DNA of 64,000 nt from assembly GCA_022702545.1 (NCBI GenBank), contig JAHRBC010000003.1:1054001-1118000 (forward strand), read 5' to 3'. Shown here in pieces: positions 35,501-49,490 of this stretch (positions are counted from its first letter, which is position 1; each line of letters starts with the position of its first letter). The notes under the pieces were generated by a model. It was not told where the DNA came from. It saw only the letters and a program-made list of their open reading frames with translations, and searched no databases. The DNA is from Phycomyces nitens (Eukaryota; Mucoromycota; Mucoromycetes; Mucorales; Phycomycetaceae). The translations under genes and the position numbers were made by a program.

Positions 35501-38500
35501 TGTCATGGTCTCGTCTGTATCATTCACAATTCTGAAAGGCCAGTTTTTGCTGTCTTCTTTAGACAAGACGATAAATATAGTAGCATCTTGAAGGACAGTA
35601 GTAACACGCATCAACATTGCAGTAGAGCCATCAGCGCTATCCAGACGAACATGCATCTTTCCAATATCTTGAATGTTAAATGGTGCCGACCTAGTCAATT
35701 GATATAAAAAAATGCATCGTTATATAATATTCTCTCTCTTTTTTTTATGATACAATCCAATTTATAAAAACTTACCATCTGTTATTGATTCCAGGAAGTT
35801 TGATGCTCAATTGCTTTTCAGCATTTCTTCGAAGGTTGTAAAGAGGTATTCTCTGATTGGGCTCGAGATCCTGATCAACTCTTGATTCCGGCTCTCGATA
35901 ACGGATAAATTCATCCATTTGGTTGCTCAGAATGAACCGAGGAGTAAATGTAATTACTTTGGAAATCTTGTACTAATTGATAATAAAGCGTATAAGAATT
36001 GCACTTATATATATCATTGGAGTCCTTATTACCTTTCCTTGGCCTTCTTGAACACTGACACCAACGTGTATTTCTTCAGTCTTTGATGGACTTGGAACCG
36101 TAACATCATACATGGTACCAACTGCCTCAAAACTAATGGGCTAAAAAAAACAATATCAACAATAATCAGTCAAAAACTTCTTTTTCTTTTCTTTTTTTTT
36201 CTAGATAATTGTTCACACATACTATACTCCATTCAGAGCCAGAAATCTGAATAAGACATCGATTTCTATTGTCAATCTTTGGATAGGAGAACATGAATGG
36301 CTCCGGCTAAACAAGATATAAGTACATTTTCAAACGTCATCAAATTGTGTATTAACCTTTGTTCCAGGACGACACACTGCAATATTTTGAGCTGCAGAGA
36401 ACATTGAACTTTGCCATGCAAGCTTTGGTTTGAACCCAATAGGGCATCCGGTCTTGTTGATTACAATATAAGGACAATAGATACTATACTTGCGAGCACC
36501 TCCTGAATCAGGAATATCCCTAGATGTTTATAGAGCCAATGTCAGACAAAAGAGATGATACGTACACACAGAGGCAGATCGTTAAAAGAACTTACATGGT
36601 GTTGATCTTGAGTGTGAGAAGTACATTGTCCTTGCTTTTAAGCTGAAGCGTGTCTTCTATATTCAAGTCTTCTGTGCCTCTTGTGCTTATGATAGCAAAA
36701 TCACTGGGATTGTAATCTAAATATATATAGGTATATGGCTCAATAATAACCATGAAATAACATTTGCATATTATTTACTTACTTGAATCCAATATCGCAA
36801 TATTCAGTAGTAACAGGTGCTTGTTCTCAATTACATGGAGCGGTGCAACACCCCCCTTTCTCAAGAACGAGCCAAAGTCCTGTTTGGACGTCTTGTCAAT
36901 AATTCTAAAGTTAAAGTCAAATGGCAGTAGATTCTCAATTTCCACAGGAGCACTGAGTCGAATGGCCATTACAGGATAGTGTCTTGATAGAGTAAACATT
37001 GTTAGAAAAACAGTTCTAGATCCATACCAGATCACCTTTTCATTCAAGTAAACCTACCCAAACAGATGACTGGCTTTATCAAAGCGTGAGTGAATCTGGA
37101 ACATAAAGGGTGGCATGTCCTGCCCTTCTCCTAAACACTGGATTGTTCGAAGTTTTAATCCAGGACGGACAAAGTCTGACCAATGGAGCAGTTTATCCGC
37201 CCACTTGTATCCAAATCCCGCTAATAAAACAGCTTAGTTTAAGCACACAGACTGTATTTCACTTACCATCCGGTCGAATACAGAAACGATCATTATAAGC
37301 TGCCTCGATAGGAATAGCATAGTCTTCACCGGGTGCTATATAACTTTGTATGAGCACAGCGTATAAAGGTTACAATAAAGCCAGAAATTATGTACCAATC
37401 TTAATTACACGCGAACAGGGATTTCCCCGTTGATCAAGCAAAACAAAGTCAACGGGTAATAATGTCTTGTTTTCAATAACCATTGTTGATCGGATGGTAA
37501 CAACCTTGACATTGTTCACAAGCTTGATATCAAACATTATATGATGCTCGACATTGTTGATCATTGGCTGAAGGGACTGCATTTGTTTGCCCTCAGTATC
37601 CACTGGGATATCTCGAAGGCTTTCCCACAAAGCACCTTCTAGCTGAACATTCAACATATTCTTGTTTCCAGATGAAGTAGTCTGGATAATAACATGCCAA
37701 TAAAGGCCCAATTAATTCCAAGTTGCACTTGTCTTTATCAATAGTTTCCAATAGTTACCTCGCGTCGTTTTCTCCAGTCTTCAAACCACCATTCCATTTC
37801 TTGTCCATCTTCTAGAGACTTGATAACGGTATCCTTTTTGTCTCCAGGTGCCGTACTCCAGACATGAACTTTGTAACCAGTATGATTTACAACTCTATAG
37901 GGTGCAACTGCTCCACGTTCACCATGGTATCCATTATCTGATCGCTTATCCCAGAGGTGCATCGTAGCCATGGCGCTCTCGAGGAAAGTGTGGGTTACAT
38001 TGAGATTGAGAGTATTCTCAGACAAGAACTCTACATGAAGAGGATCGTTGCGGAGCATATTGTTACGCGATATAGCCAATTGAACTTCCCAGGGCTCCAC
38101 CAAAGGCTCCCAGTGAGAGTTTTTGATATTAAAGTAGTTTATATAAGTTGCAAGCTCCACGGTTGCTGAAAGCTAAACATAGAATGACATGTTAATATAT
38201 AATACCAGACCAAGAAAATACCATTACCGATCGAGACCAGTTTACTACATCAACACTAAAAGGCTTTAGAGTCATGTCCACCATTGGCATTTCATGTATC
38301 TCATCAATCAAGATGACTTGCATTCCTTGGAAAGATGCTCGAAGCTATAAAACTAGGTCAGTTACCTTGGACCATATCATGATCAGATATAATAATAATA
38401 ATAAAAAAAGATGTAGACAAACCGATTCTTTTGATTCAATAAACTTGGATAATTCAGAAACTGACAGTATATTGCTTGGAGATGGTGTAGGTTGGGCATG

Positions 38501-41500
38501 TTCAGGACTAGGCAAGGCTGGTGGTTGGTCACCAACACTCTTTTCATAAAGAGCATACGCCTTGTTAAAGATGTCTGTGATGAGCATTGCGTCTCTATAA
38601 GACAATCTTAGAACAAGCGCATCCACATCAACTTGTAGATCTGTTTTTGGCTGGCCCTCGGGTCCCATTGTATCGATATTCATTGAGATTGACACGTCAA
38701 AGGTCTGGATGAACTTTAGGGTAGACACGTTGCGCCTGTCCATTCTACAGAGGAACATTCCCATCTGGCGTACAACCAGAGCTGTAACAGCCTGACGTGA
38801 TATCATGACCTGCTCGGCAGAAAGAACAACGGCTTCTGATTCAATGGTATCTGGATTGGCCAACAAAACAAATTCAGCACGGACGACGTTTAGACTATAG
38901 GATAGTTCGATGCCTTGTTCGACCACAGGGTTTTCGTGTGCCTCTGATGAGTTTTCTGGTGTGGGTCTAGAAGAAGATTGTTGAGCGGACGCCATGTGGT
39001 TTGGAGTAAAAGGTAACATGACAAAGTTTTGTAGGACAAATGCATGGTCAAGCGATATAATGACTTTGGGATCGTTGATGGTCATGATGGCCACACCACG
39101 TCGTGCTGGATCAGCCGCCGTAAGATCGAGCAACATCTCAAACTGATAGCCATTCTTGATAGCTGGCATAATCTCCTTGTACTTGCTTTTGATATTGGGC
39201 CGAGAATCATTAACGACCAGAGACTTGACCTTGATGTCTGCCTTTATACAGCCAGTCTTGAGCATCTCCAACATGACCTTGCTGCCATTCATTTCGACCT
39301 TTAGTAAGCTATCTGGTGCCTGGGTCCAATTCTCGGCATCCTTGTTTGTAAACAGCTCAAGTGCAATAGTCGGTGCCTCAAGATCCATACAGATCCGTGG
39401 AGTTTCCTTTTGTTCATCAACATTGGAGTTTGAACGCGAATTGATATTAGTATTCGCATCAGTTGTTGCCTGAAGCTGATCGTCGGCAATCTGTTCACTT
39501 GTTCGATTCAAAGGAGACAAAGAGTCGGGTTCTTCTGAACCAGAAAAGATTCTGGAGACCATATTGATTGCATCCATCAAGAATATATACTGGACTTCAG
39601 TTAGACGCATCGAAAGATCAGAGAGTTTTCCAGTAATATCCATATCAGGTCGCAAGGTGTTTGTCTCTTGAGGACTCTTGATGTCCAATGTGAGATTGGT
39701 GTTCTCAACAATTGGCAGAGTCTGTACTTGTATCTTTTTGGTGCTTGGGTGGACAGCATGGAATGTGGAGTTTACATTGATTGCGCGTAAACCAGCTCTA
39801 ATGGCATTGATGCAACCATCTTCTTCGTCCACAAAAGTGTTGGAAGCCCATATTTCACCTAGATTGGCCACAACAACATCCAAAGGATGATTGTGCATTT
39901 CGGGAAAGAAGACAACTGGAGTCTTGATCACCACATCAAAATGCATCTTGGTGACAGCTTGCTGAAGATGCTGAGCGGATTCATAGGCTGCTTGACGAGC
40001 ACGATCAAACATAAGCTTCATTTCGGCAAACTTGCTAAAGTAGCTCATAAATCTGGTAATAGGCTGTTCGATAAACGTAAACTGAGCAGATCCCATGCGA
40101 AGGTAAAGAAGTTGGTCGTATCCGGGATAGGTCTGTGGTCCGTTTTCTATAAAGCTCTCGAACCGTAAATCAATCAACTCCTCGCCCTTGATAGTCAACA
40201 GATCTGTCTGTTGATTGTTTGATGAGCCATCCTTGACATGGTTGAGATCGTCAGTGAGAGTAAAGTTATCAAATTTGGCAGATAGCTTGATGGTATTTTG
40301 TATCATTAGTACAGACATATCACCATGCGAGAGGCGACCTGTGGCAAGTCGCACGCCTTCGTCATTGAGAATAAAGTTGACACTGTCAAGTAGAATGTTC
40401 ACATAGATATTGCTAGGCTGTGCTGGAGGTGTTTCTTTAGATAATACAGATGATCTTCGACGCTGCTCCCCATCTTTTGAGACCGAGAACCGTTTGTCTT
40501 GCTGCTTTGAGGCCCGTCTGTCTTGGGTTCCGGAATTAGATATAACAAAAGCATCCAACGAATTCCTAGTAGGTGATTCTTCTTCGACAAATGTGTCCAG
40601 TACAAAGCTGTAAAGAGTCAATACAGAGCTCCGGGTGACAATAAAGTTGAGAGTCGAGAGAGTTATGTTGGCTGTTTGCTCAATGCCCTTGTACTTATCC
40701 CGGTATTCAGGACTATCTTTGTCTACCCGAATGTATTCCACATGTACGAGTTCATTTGAATCCGACTTGGACTTTGTTGTATCTGTAGATTGGGCAATCA
40801 GATGTTCTGAGGTGACAAGATACTTGAACTCATCCCCATGGGCCATGCGATCAACCACATTAAGAGATTCCAGTGAAAGGCCTATTGACATGTCAAAGGG
40901 ACGCATGCAATAATCAACCGAAAGATGCTCCAGAGCAACTTCACATAAAAGATCCTCAAATGCAGAACCATGTTCTCTTTGCCGTCTGGCCATGAGCACA
41001 TTAGCAGAGACCTTGTCTACCTTGAAATCAAGCTCAAAGATCTTTTGGTTCACATGTGCTTCCTTTGATGATTTCTGTTTGGGTTGGGTAGCCTCGGTGT
41101 CTGCTGTTTCTGCCACGGACCACAGTTCATCTCCATCCTTGCGACTAAGCTCACTATCACTATCACTATCACTAACATAGAGATCATCGCCAGATTGCTC
41201 CCACAGCCGAGTGTTCATAAAGCTCATTCGGCGCTGGGAATCCAAAGCCGCCTGTTGGTCAATTTCTTCATCAGTCTCAGAAATATCAGGCATATCGTTG
41301 CCCAAGAGACCGGAAGCTTCAATTAGCCGAGGAAGCTGCATCAATATACGATACTTTGTGTCTGAAAAGTTGACTGACAATAATGGAAGGTGGCCCGACA
41401 TTTTGAAGCGTGTAAGGTCATTCGACTTTGCAACAATGCACATCTCCAACAAAAATGTCATGTCGATACGGTCAACAAGATGAAGATGTTCGTATTCCTT

Positions 41501-44021
41501 TGTAGGCTCTCGGACCTGGGCAAGACAGGTATCGACCGAATCACCAACCAGGATCTTTGTCTGGGTGAGTTGGATGGTGAACTTGTCATACATGAATGAT
41601 CGAAGCTGAACATAATCTTCTGTGGTATATTCGGCACTCTTTTTTGCCTTCATCTCATTGAATGCATCAGGAGGGGCGAGATTACTCTCGATATTGATAT
41701 GCCCGGCATCAACCACGATACCACGGCAATTCTTCAAGGAACAGCTAGGGTGGGTTGAATTGGGGTCAGTGGCTTGATAACCAAAGTCTATCGCAAACAT
41801 CGGCCCACTTACTTTTCGGGAATTATGATTACTGGAGCGTCCATGTCCACCCGGAGATCAAGAGTGGTATGTCTCTCGAGAGCAAATGCCAGACTTGCTC
41901 GTGTTTGGTTCTTGATATCCTCCAATGTATCACCAGCTACTTCTATCAGCGCATAAACACTGTCAGCACTGGTTTCGGGTGGTCTAAAAAAGTCAAGGAC
42001 GGCGCTAATGGTAAGAGGATTATAGACAATATCAATGTTTCGCATGACTAGGGCCATTGCATTATCGGCCCGTCCATCAAGAGGCTTGTGTTCAATTGCA
42101 AGTGAGAAAAAGGGGTTCTTCATATTCTCAAACTTGATCAAATGCTTGTCCAGTTGAGATTTGCGACGATCTTTGGGCTCCTTTTGCTTTACGCCGATTA
42201 GTTTTGGATACTGTGAGTTCTTTGTAGCTCCATCGTAGAGAATGAGATCCCCAAGAGCAGCTGTGACCTTGAAAGAGTCTACATATTGAATTGCTCCCAA
42301 CATGACAGTATCAAACACAAGCGATACCAGCTCAACAGGATTCTTGGCATGTGGCTCTCGCTTTAGGGTAAATGAGCCCTTGTTTAGAGTCGTGCGTAGG
42401 CAGAGGAGCATAGTCTAGAGAACAGGACTTTGTCAATACACGAGTTTACCAAATTAAATCCAAACATGTACGCACATCTTTAGGAAACTCAATTGATTCC
42501 ACAACAGCCGCCATGTCTTCATCGTATTCAATTGCATCATAAAACTCTTGTTTTTGTTCTTCGGTAATAACCAGATCCTCGCCTTCTTCTTGCTGGTTTG
42601 CCGTACTGGGGCCTGACCACCACGAGCCAATCCAACTTTTTGTATTAGCAGCCTGGACCGCAGCAGCCTTGCGCTTTCGTTCTTCCTCGGCAGCTACAGA
42701 GAACACTTAATGGTCTGCAGAACGGCTCGTGTTACCAAAAAAAAAGAATAATCATATTTACCCAGCCGTTCCTTTTCGCGCCGAAGATGTGCCTTGGACC
42801 GGCCTCTATAGAGTCTAATGTCTTCATAACTCAATTTCTGTTCGAGTTCTTCGAGTTTTAGTTTCTGGTCTGGCGTAGGCTGGCCAAGTTTGTCTGCCAC
42901 ATAACAATCAATGTAATCCAATCGGTCGACACGTCTTTGCTTTATATGTGCCCAAGTCCAGCGCTGGTTTCTTTCGTGAATTTCGGACAGGACAGCATTT
43001 GCAGCAAACTGAAAGTAAGCACGCGGATCTGTGCGTGGTGTTACTGTGCTAGGCGGATGAAGTTTTTGGTACTATTGTAACACACAAATGTACACACGAA
43101 TGTACACGCGTATATACAGAAAAGGAAGTCCATGAGTACAATAGAATGTAGGACAGATGATGGCTCTACTGCTCCATTGTTTTAATAAAAATTACCTTTT
43201 GTTTCTTGAGGTAGGAGTGGAAAAGGTCAATCATGAGAATGGCGTCTCGGTATTGTTCATCATCAATCACAAAAGACAATTCGTCAAACAAGAGGGTAGA
43301 GTCAACCTTTGGCGTCTCGCCACCAAACTTTTTGTTCAGCTTGACCTGATAATGTTGTCAATAAAGACCAATGTTCCCTTTTGGTTGGTGCCCATACTTA
43401 CTCTTCCTGTACCGCACACTGGTTTTAGGATATACTGATGCTCTGGAGGCACATGGGTCTTGGTGGCAATCTATCAACCAATATGTCTGATGAGTAATGT
43501 TTAGGGTTAGATTGGGTTGGGCTTACTAGACTCCTAAACCTCGTAAAACTTTCGTCATCCTTGAGATGTGCGAGTGAATAGGTATCCGTGTTCCAGTAGA
43601 CCGACAGGGATTCCAATGTTGCCAGCTATAACAGTTTGGTTATTAGTTGACCCTCATAAACCATCAATAAAAAAATACCTTGTGGATCGTATTGACAGCA
43701 TCCCCAATTGTCTGAGGAATCCAATTCTCGTCTGTGGAAATTGCCGATAGTTCGTTGAGCGTAATTCCGGCTGCAAATCGGTGGCCTGGTGCAGATACTT
43801 CGTCTTCATACCGAATATGTATATTGGTAATCGAGAATTGAAGATTGTTAAGGATCTTTTGCATCAGCTGGTTGGCAAATGTCTCGTTCTTTGCATCTTC
43901 GGCCGTGTTCGTATGTTCGACTGGCTGGTGGATCATTTCAGCATCAGCCAATTTTCGCATCTTGGCTTCTTGTTGGCGCGCTTTTATTTCATCTGCCGTC
44001 ATCTAGTATTAAAAGTAAGGG

Positions 44022-44053
<32 letters not shown>

Positions 44054-44494
44054 TATTGAGTTTGCATAAGGTTGGATTGGAAATCTGTAAAGATATCACA
44101 TCAACTTACAGTGGATTCATTTCGAGGCACTGCGAGCACATAGACATCGTTAATGTTGATCATCACCGGTTTCCCCTTTAGGTTTGACCAAGGAATGGTC
44201 AGCGTGAGTTCGCCAAGATAACCTACACGATATATGAATACAACCACTTGCAATAGCCAAGCCTAAATACCGTGAAGAACATCCACAGGCAAGTTGAGTT
44301 TGTCCAGGGCTTCACGCTTGAGTCGCAGGTTTCGGAGGACAACCTCGCCTGTTGATTAAGTGTGAGCATGAAGATTAGGGTAATTGAGGCGATCTACCTG
44401 ACCAGATGCCGATCTGGAGTTGGTTGTAATTGAGGTTGGAGACATAGGCTCCTAGAACTTTGTTGAGTAGGGTCGAGACGACGGATTCCAACAT
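32577..44494 (-). CDS. VPS13: VPS13-family bridge-like lipid transfer protein
   Basis: A 12-kb gene with roughly 30 short introns, predicted to encode about 3200 residues, close to yeast Vps13. It starts at 44494 with [20 protein letters not shown], the conserved chorein start, followed by [18 protein letters not shown]. The next exons give [13 protein letters not shown] (near 43800) and the WIGSWW segment (near 42630). One giant exon (about 38423-41752) forms the repeating beta groove region. Then come the VAB/SHR-BD region (about 35200-38160, [11 protein letters not shown] and [20 protein letters not shown]), the C-terminal helices (about 33200-33940, [18 protein letters not shown]) and a PH-like end ([20 protein letters not shown]). 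The stop is at 32577-32579. VPS13 moves phospholipids at membrane contact sites. An intron near 44003-44108 holds a TA microsatellite. The individual splice sites of the middle part were not all verified. Confidence 0.95.
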
Positions 44495-44759
44495 TAGAAA
44501 AGAGTAAAAGAGAACTGGTATTCCGCCTGGCAGCTTCTTTTATGGCAGATAATGACATCATGGTTTAGAGAGATTAAAGGGAATGCGGCTTGTGGGTCGT
44601 ATTTATTTGGTAGATGAATTTGTATCTATATGTATATATGTCTGTACTAATAATAATGCCAAGGCTATGATGAGGATAACCAGATCTCTCCCCTTTCTAT
44701 TTATCTTTATATATTCCTTTTTGTATTATCTACACTAACTAACTTGGAGATGGATATGT

Positions 44760-47208
44760 TCAGGGAGCGTGGTGGATTGTTGGGATGGCTGAGGATGAGG
44801 AGGGGGTGGAAATGCCGAGTGATTGTTGGTCAAGGTAGAGGTCCCAGTCTGTCCAGTTGAGACTTGAGGGTGGAAGGGTTGGGTTTTCGATAGTATAGGC
44901 TGTGAATGCTGAAGGTGCTTGGGGTACATAGTTGGGGTCCAGGGGACGATTGTAAAGTGGGAAACCATATGGGTCGGTTGGCAGCATTGCTGTTGCAACA
45001 TCATGATGAATGTCAGGCGTAATACCGCCTACGATACTCGTGTTTATCATCCTCTGGAACCAGTGCGACTTTGGCATCTCGTTCACTTGAGAAAAGCTTA
45101 ATGGAGGATGCGAGTGCTGGTCTGGTTGACCCAGACGATTCTCTGATTCTTCGAGTTTTACAATGCCTCCGGGGGCAAGGTCGTTGAGGGTTATTAGCAT
45201 ATTAAGGATATCTAGCGCACGCGATGCTGGTCCAATGTGCTTGTGTTCTCGGACCAGATCGACTGCCTGGTGGAGACAAAAGAGTCTGTCAGGCTGGGTG
45301 CGATCGTGCCGAGCATTGGAGAGGTATACGAGGGAAGATTGGAAGAGTGCATAGACAAAAAAGGTGGGTAGACACATTGACGAGAATGATTCTGGGTCGT
45401 CCACCAGCAGAGACCTCTGACGAACTAGTTTGGATAGACTGGTGGCCGCATCGGTGCATGTCTGCCGGGATTCCTCTACAATAGACTGCATGTCAGGAAA
45501 GGATTCCTGGGTGACTACAAATGGACGATGGAGCAGCATGACCACAGTATAATAGAATACTTGGAGATTAGTCTTTTGGGCTTGGGTTATATACACGCCA
45601 CCGATTGAATCTCCTAGGGATTCCTTCCAGAGTCGAAGTCGACGATCAAACACGATGCGAATGGTGGGGTCATCAAGACCGGCGTTGCGATTGGAGTTTT
45701 TTGAGTTTGGAGCATATAGTGCCTTGAGCACTCTGCCGAGGATTTCGGATAGTTTGATGAGGAGAATAAAGGGTTGATAAATAGGGCCTTGGTCGCCTTC
45801 ATATGCAGACGGCATGGCTGTATCAAAGTCACGGTCGAGGATGGTGAGTGGTTTTCCTGCACGTGCCCCCATCCAGCGGTCAAGGACATAGCACGCATAA
45901 AATATCCGATGTCGGGTCTCTATTTCAGCCGGTGGCAATTTCCAGTGAGTCGCCGAGCGATGGAGGCCGAGGTCTTGGGCCATCCGGATCGCACTTCCAA
46001 GAGTACACCATTGAATACTTTCGACGTCTCCGTCTTCGAGATCGAGATAGAGAGTCATTAAGATTGCGGCCTGAACATGACATAATCTAGACCGGGCAGT
46101 GTCTCTGAGACGATGCATTACTTTGCGAAAATACATTCCGGCATGCTCTTGGGCATTCTCGGTGAGGTTGGGAAAGTAGATTGAGGCGAACCGGAAGGCG
46201 AGGGCGAGAATGGCATTTGTGAGGATTGCGGGCTGGTGGGTATTTGTGAGAAAACGGCTGCGGTTGATGATTGGCAGAAAAGGGTGGAGGTGGCTAAAAT
46301 AGCTGCGAATAAGGTAATTTAGTATCATTGTCATCCAGACACCCAAAAATATATATATAAATATTTACAAGGACACCATCCGGGCAGCAGCAGAGGCCGA
46401 GACTTTATTGTGGGTTATTGGAGTTATCTGGCGGATCTGATTATCGAGAATGGCGGATCGCATGGATAAGCCGACATCAAGGGTCTCTTGGCTACCATTC
46501 GTATCTTTCCTAACAACCACCAGCTCATTGTGGGCCATCATCTGTAGCACGAGGTCATCGCGACCGGGCCAGCGTACATAAGGTTTGGCCTTGAATAGTT
46601 CTTGATCAAGTAGCTGCAATCCAGCGGACTGGCCAGTATACTTTATCGAATCATATTCCATCTCCTCTTCTTCTGAAGAGGAGTCCGATGTTGGAGAGGG
46701 TGATTTTGGGTCGAGTGAGCCAGTCAGGCTAAAGTCCGTTTGTTCTAGTTCCTTGATAGACGAACGGGTCAGGGACACCAACAGGGACTCCATTTTTTTG
46801 CATCGCTTTTCGAGATTATCTACATAACTAAGACAAGACGATGAATTGGAGCACTTTACCAGATAATAATAATTCTTACACACTAGGTGGACCTCTCTTT
46901 TTGCGGGCAGTCTGGAATTCACAGGTATATCCCCACTTTGTCAATAGGAAGAAGAAGAAGAAGAAGCTGTTAATAATTGTGGATTCAAAGATTCTATTAT
47001 TATTATTATTATTATTATTATTTTCTTGGCTTACGGCTTTGCAATTAGAACATGGGGCTGAATGATCTGCATCACACCGGGATTTGCGTTTTCTGCAAAA
47101 GTCACAGCTACGTTTGGCGCGCGTTCGTTTGAGAGGATGTGATGAGTGCGAAGGTGTAGGAGTAGGAGGGCTCATTGACTCATGTGTATATTGCTGGAAG
47201 CTGTTCAT
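44760..47208 (-). CDS. Zn2Cys6 transcription factor with fungal_trans domain (743 aa)
   Basis: Exons 47208-47035, 46935-46880, 46827-46369 and 46302-44760 sum to 2232 nt, in frame, with GT-AG introns. The N-terminus holds the binuclear zinc cluster CDFCRKRKSRCDADHSAPC, continuing SNC and, across the first two introns, CEFQTARKKRGPPSV. A short coiled-coil dimerisation helix begins YVDNLEKRCKKMESLL. An acidic Ser-rich linker (SDSSSEEEEMEYD) follows. The regulatory domain begins YFSHLHPFLPIINRSRFL and includes RMAQDLGLHRSATHWKL and HRIFYACYVLDRWMGARAGK, the fungal_trans signature. It acts in the nucleus as a DNA-binding regulator; target genes cannot be told. An intron contains an ATT/AAT trinucleotide run (about 46995-47022). 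It lies 265 bp upstream of the VPS13 start, in the same orientation. Confidence 0.93.
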
Positions 47209-48239
47209 TTACATGGAGACACAGCGGACGCTAGCAGAAATTAGAAAGAGGAGAAAAAGGGAAAAGCCAGAAAGGGCAATTGAAATGAAAATACACTTTT
47301 TTATCACAAACTATTTGTTCCCAAAAAAAACCAAAACCAAAAATATCGCTGATTTTTAAAAAAAAAAGAGAAAAAAAAGAATTATTCACGCCCGGTGAAA
47401 AATGAAGCAGAATATTATTGTAATTTTAAGATTTACTAGTAGATTATTGGATGATATTTCATATGTATATATATATATTCAAACAAATCTTCACACACAA
47501 AGGGTTTCGGCTACTCAAACCGTCGGGGGACACAGTTATTTCTAAAGTGAATGGAATATATTTATTATATACAAGGAGTATATAGATATGGAAAAAGGCT
47601 ATATCATCATATTCATATATATATATATATATATATATATAAATGGGGGACTAGAGAGATATAGTCATTTAGACATGAAATAAAGCAAGAAGAATATAGG
47701 CATAGAGTAAAGAAATAAATGTTGGGGCTAAAGCATATACATATTAGGTTGATTTCAAGAGTATAATATTTTTCAAGTTATACAGATCAATATCATTGTC
47801 AAAGGCACCTCGAGGGTTCACATAACAAAGGGTAAACTCACAAGTGTCATGGAAACATAATAAGTATTTAAATCAGAGAATTCAACAAGCCTTTTGATAG
47901 TGTTTTCATATTCTATATATATACCTTTCATATTTACCAAAGAACTGCCACCTACAGCACTCCTCATAGGTAGCCCACAGTTGTCCATGGCAAGTCAAGA
48001 ATTCTTTATCCAACGTGTAAAAGCTCCTACCTAGCAAGTGAATATTTCTGCTTAGCAACCAAGTATTTCTACTTGGAGCCCTTTATTTTTCAGAGTAAAT
48101 GTCTTTATCCAATAAAAAAGAATGAAGCTATTTTTGAGCTTTCCATAAAAGGTAGTAGAATTGTAATATGGTGACATAAATGGACAATTTCGGTTGTTTA
48201 AAACAATTCTATAAAAGGTGAAAAAATGGCGGGATATAC

Positions 48240-49060
48240 AGAGCCCTGTCCAAATTGAGAGTTTTGTCACCAGGTGTGAATTTGTCCAATCTTTTTTTAG
48301 TATTCTTTATATCTCCGACATCAGAGTACCTGCCAAGTCAACAAGGATGCTGTTGAGCTCATCATTGTTAATAATGGGGACAGTGTCCCTGGGAGACTTG
48401 ATCTTTTTGATTGGCTTTCTTTTTTTTGGCTAGACAGGCCAGCTGTAAAATTCCTTGTCTAGATTATCGCACCTTCGTCACAATAGAGGACACTCGTGGC
48501 GATTTTCTGGAAAGCCAGAGATGCTACTATCTCGTTCGACATACCAGGACTTGTCGTGTTTTGATCGGCCAGTGTCCAAGTCGTGCAAGGGGGGAGCAAA
48601 GTCGGAGGAGACTTGGCAATGAGTATATGTCGAAAGTCAACAGAATTTCGACCGCACTTGTTTCAGTTGGTACAAGAAGAGCATCGTGCTGGCCTCTTCC
48701 ACATCGTCATTTTCAAAAATGGCAAGTGGCTTTTTTGATGGATCCTTTTTCCAAAAAGATCCTTGTTCTTGGTAAAGGTTGGAAATGGGTGGTATGAGCC
48801 CCAAGGTTGACAGAATCGTTGTCAAGACGATATCTTGACATGACCAAAAGATCAAAAGCCCTGCTGACAATATGGAGCTTTAGTAGCCTATTCTCGACAG
48901 AGGAACGCTGGGCCACCTGGACGTATCCATATATCCCTTCTTTCGCCGGGAATATTGACAGATCCTGTGCGAACCGGTGTTCGTGGTGGGCGTCCTAGAG
49001 GACATGACGCCCGTACCGTTCAATTGCATTTATTGCAATGAACTCAGAGTTGTTTTCCGC
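48240..49060 (+). mobile_element. Unidentified coding-like relic, possibly a retroelement gag
   Basis: Composition is less AT-rich than its flanks, and open stretches shift between frames: a 128-codon frame at 48411-48797, then others, ending near a PVPFNCIYCNE segment that looks like the start of a zinc knuckle. This pattern fits a decayed ORF1/gag-like gene of a LINE, but no diagnostic domain is complete. It could also be the remains of an ordinary gene. Confidence 0.25.
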
Positions 49061-49269
49061 AACAAATACCGTCAAACCAGCACAACTTAAACAAGGTCAA
49101 GGGCTATATGAATTAGCAATAGTGTAAGTTACAGGGCAACACAAAGGATGGAGGTGTGATTCATTTAGTCTTGACATGCAGAACCAAAAAGCAAGAAAAA
49201 GAGATGGTTGCCATGAGCAACACATTCTGGACCACACTTTTACAGCAGCAATATCTCTAATATTCTGAT

Positions 49270-49490
49270 AGCATAGTAGAGCCGATTGCTGTCAGTTTGT
49301 TTGAACTGTATCAAACTATTGTTAGCAAGATTTATACAATATATAGATTTAAGAGTCTTTACTGGCTCACTAGTCAATAAGATTATTTAAAAAAGTTGCT
49401 TCTAATATGTAGATTATGAGGCTTAAAGAGTAAAGAAGTACTTTGACAATCAAAATCTTACCATTGAATAATGCGCAAGAGCACGACTTG
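49270..49490. repeat. Dispersed repeat, copy 2
   Basis: Collinear with 29040-29310 through GATTTATACAATAT, AGAGTCTTTACTGG, TTCTAATATGTAGATTATGA and GACAATCAAAATCTTACCATTGA. It lacks the central part seen in the other copy. It is non-coding. Confidence 0.65.
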
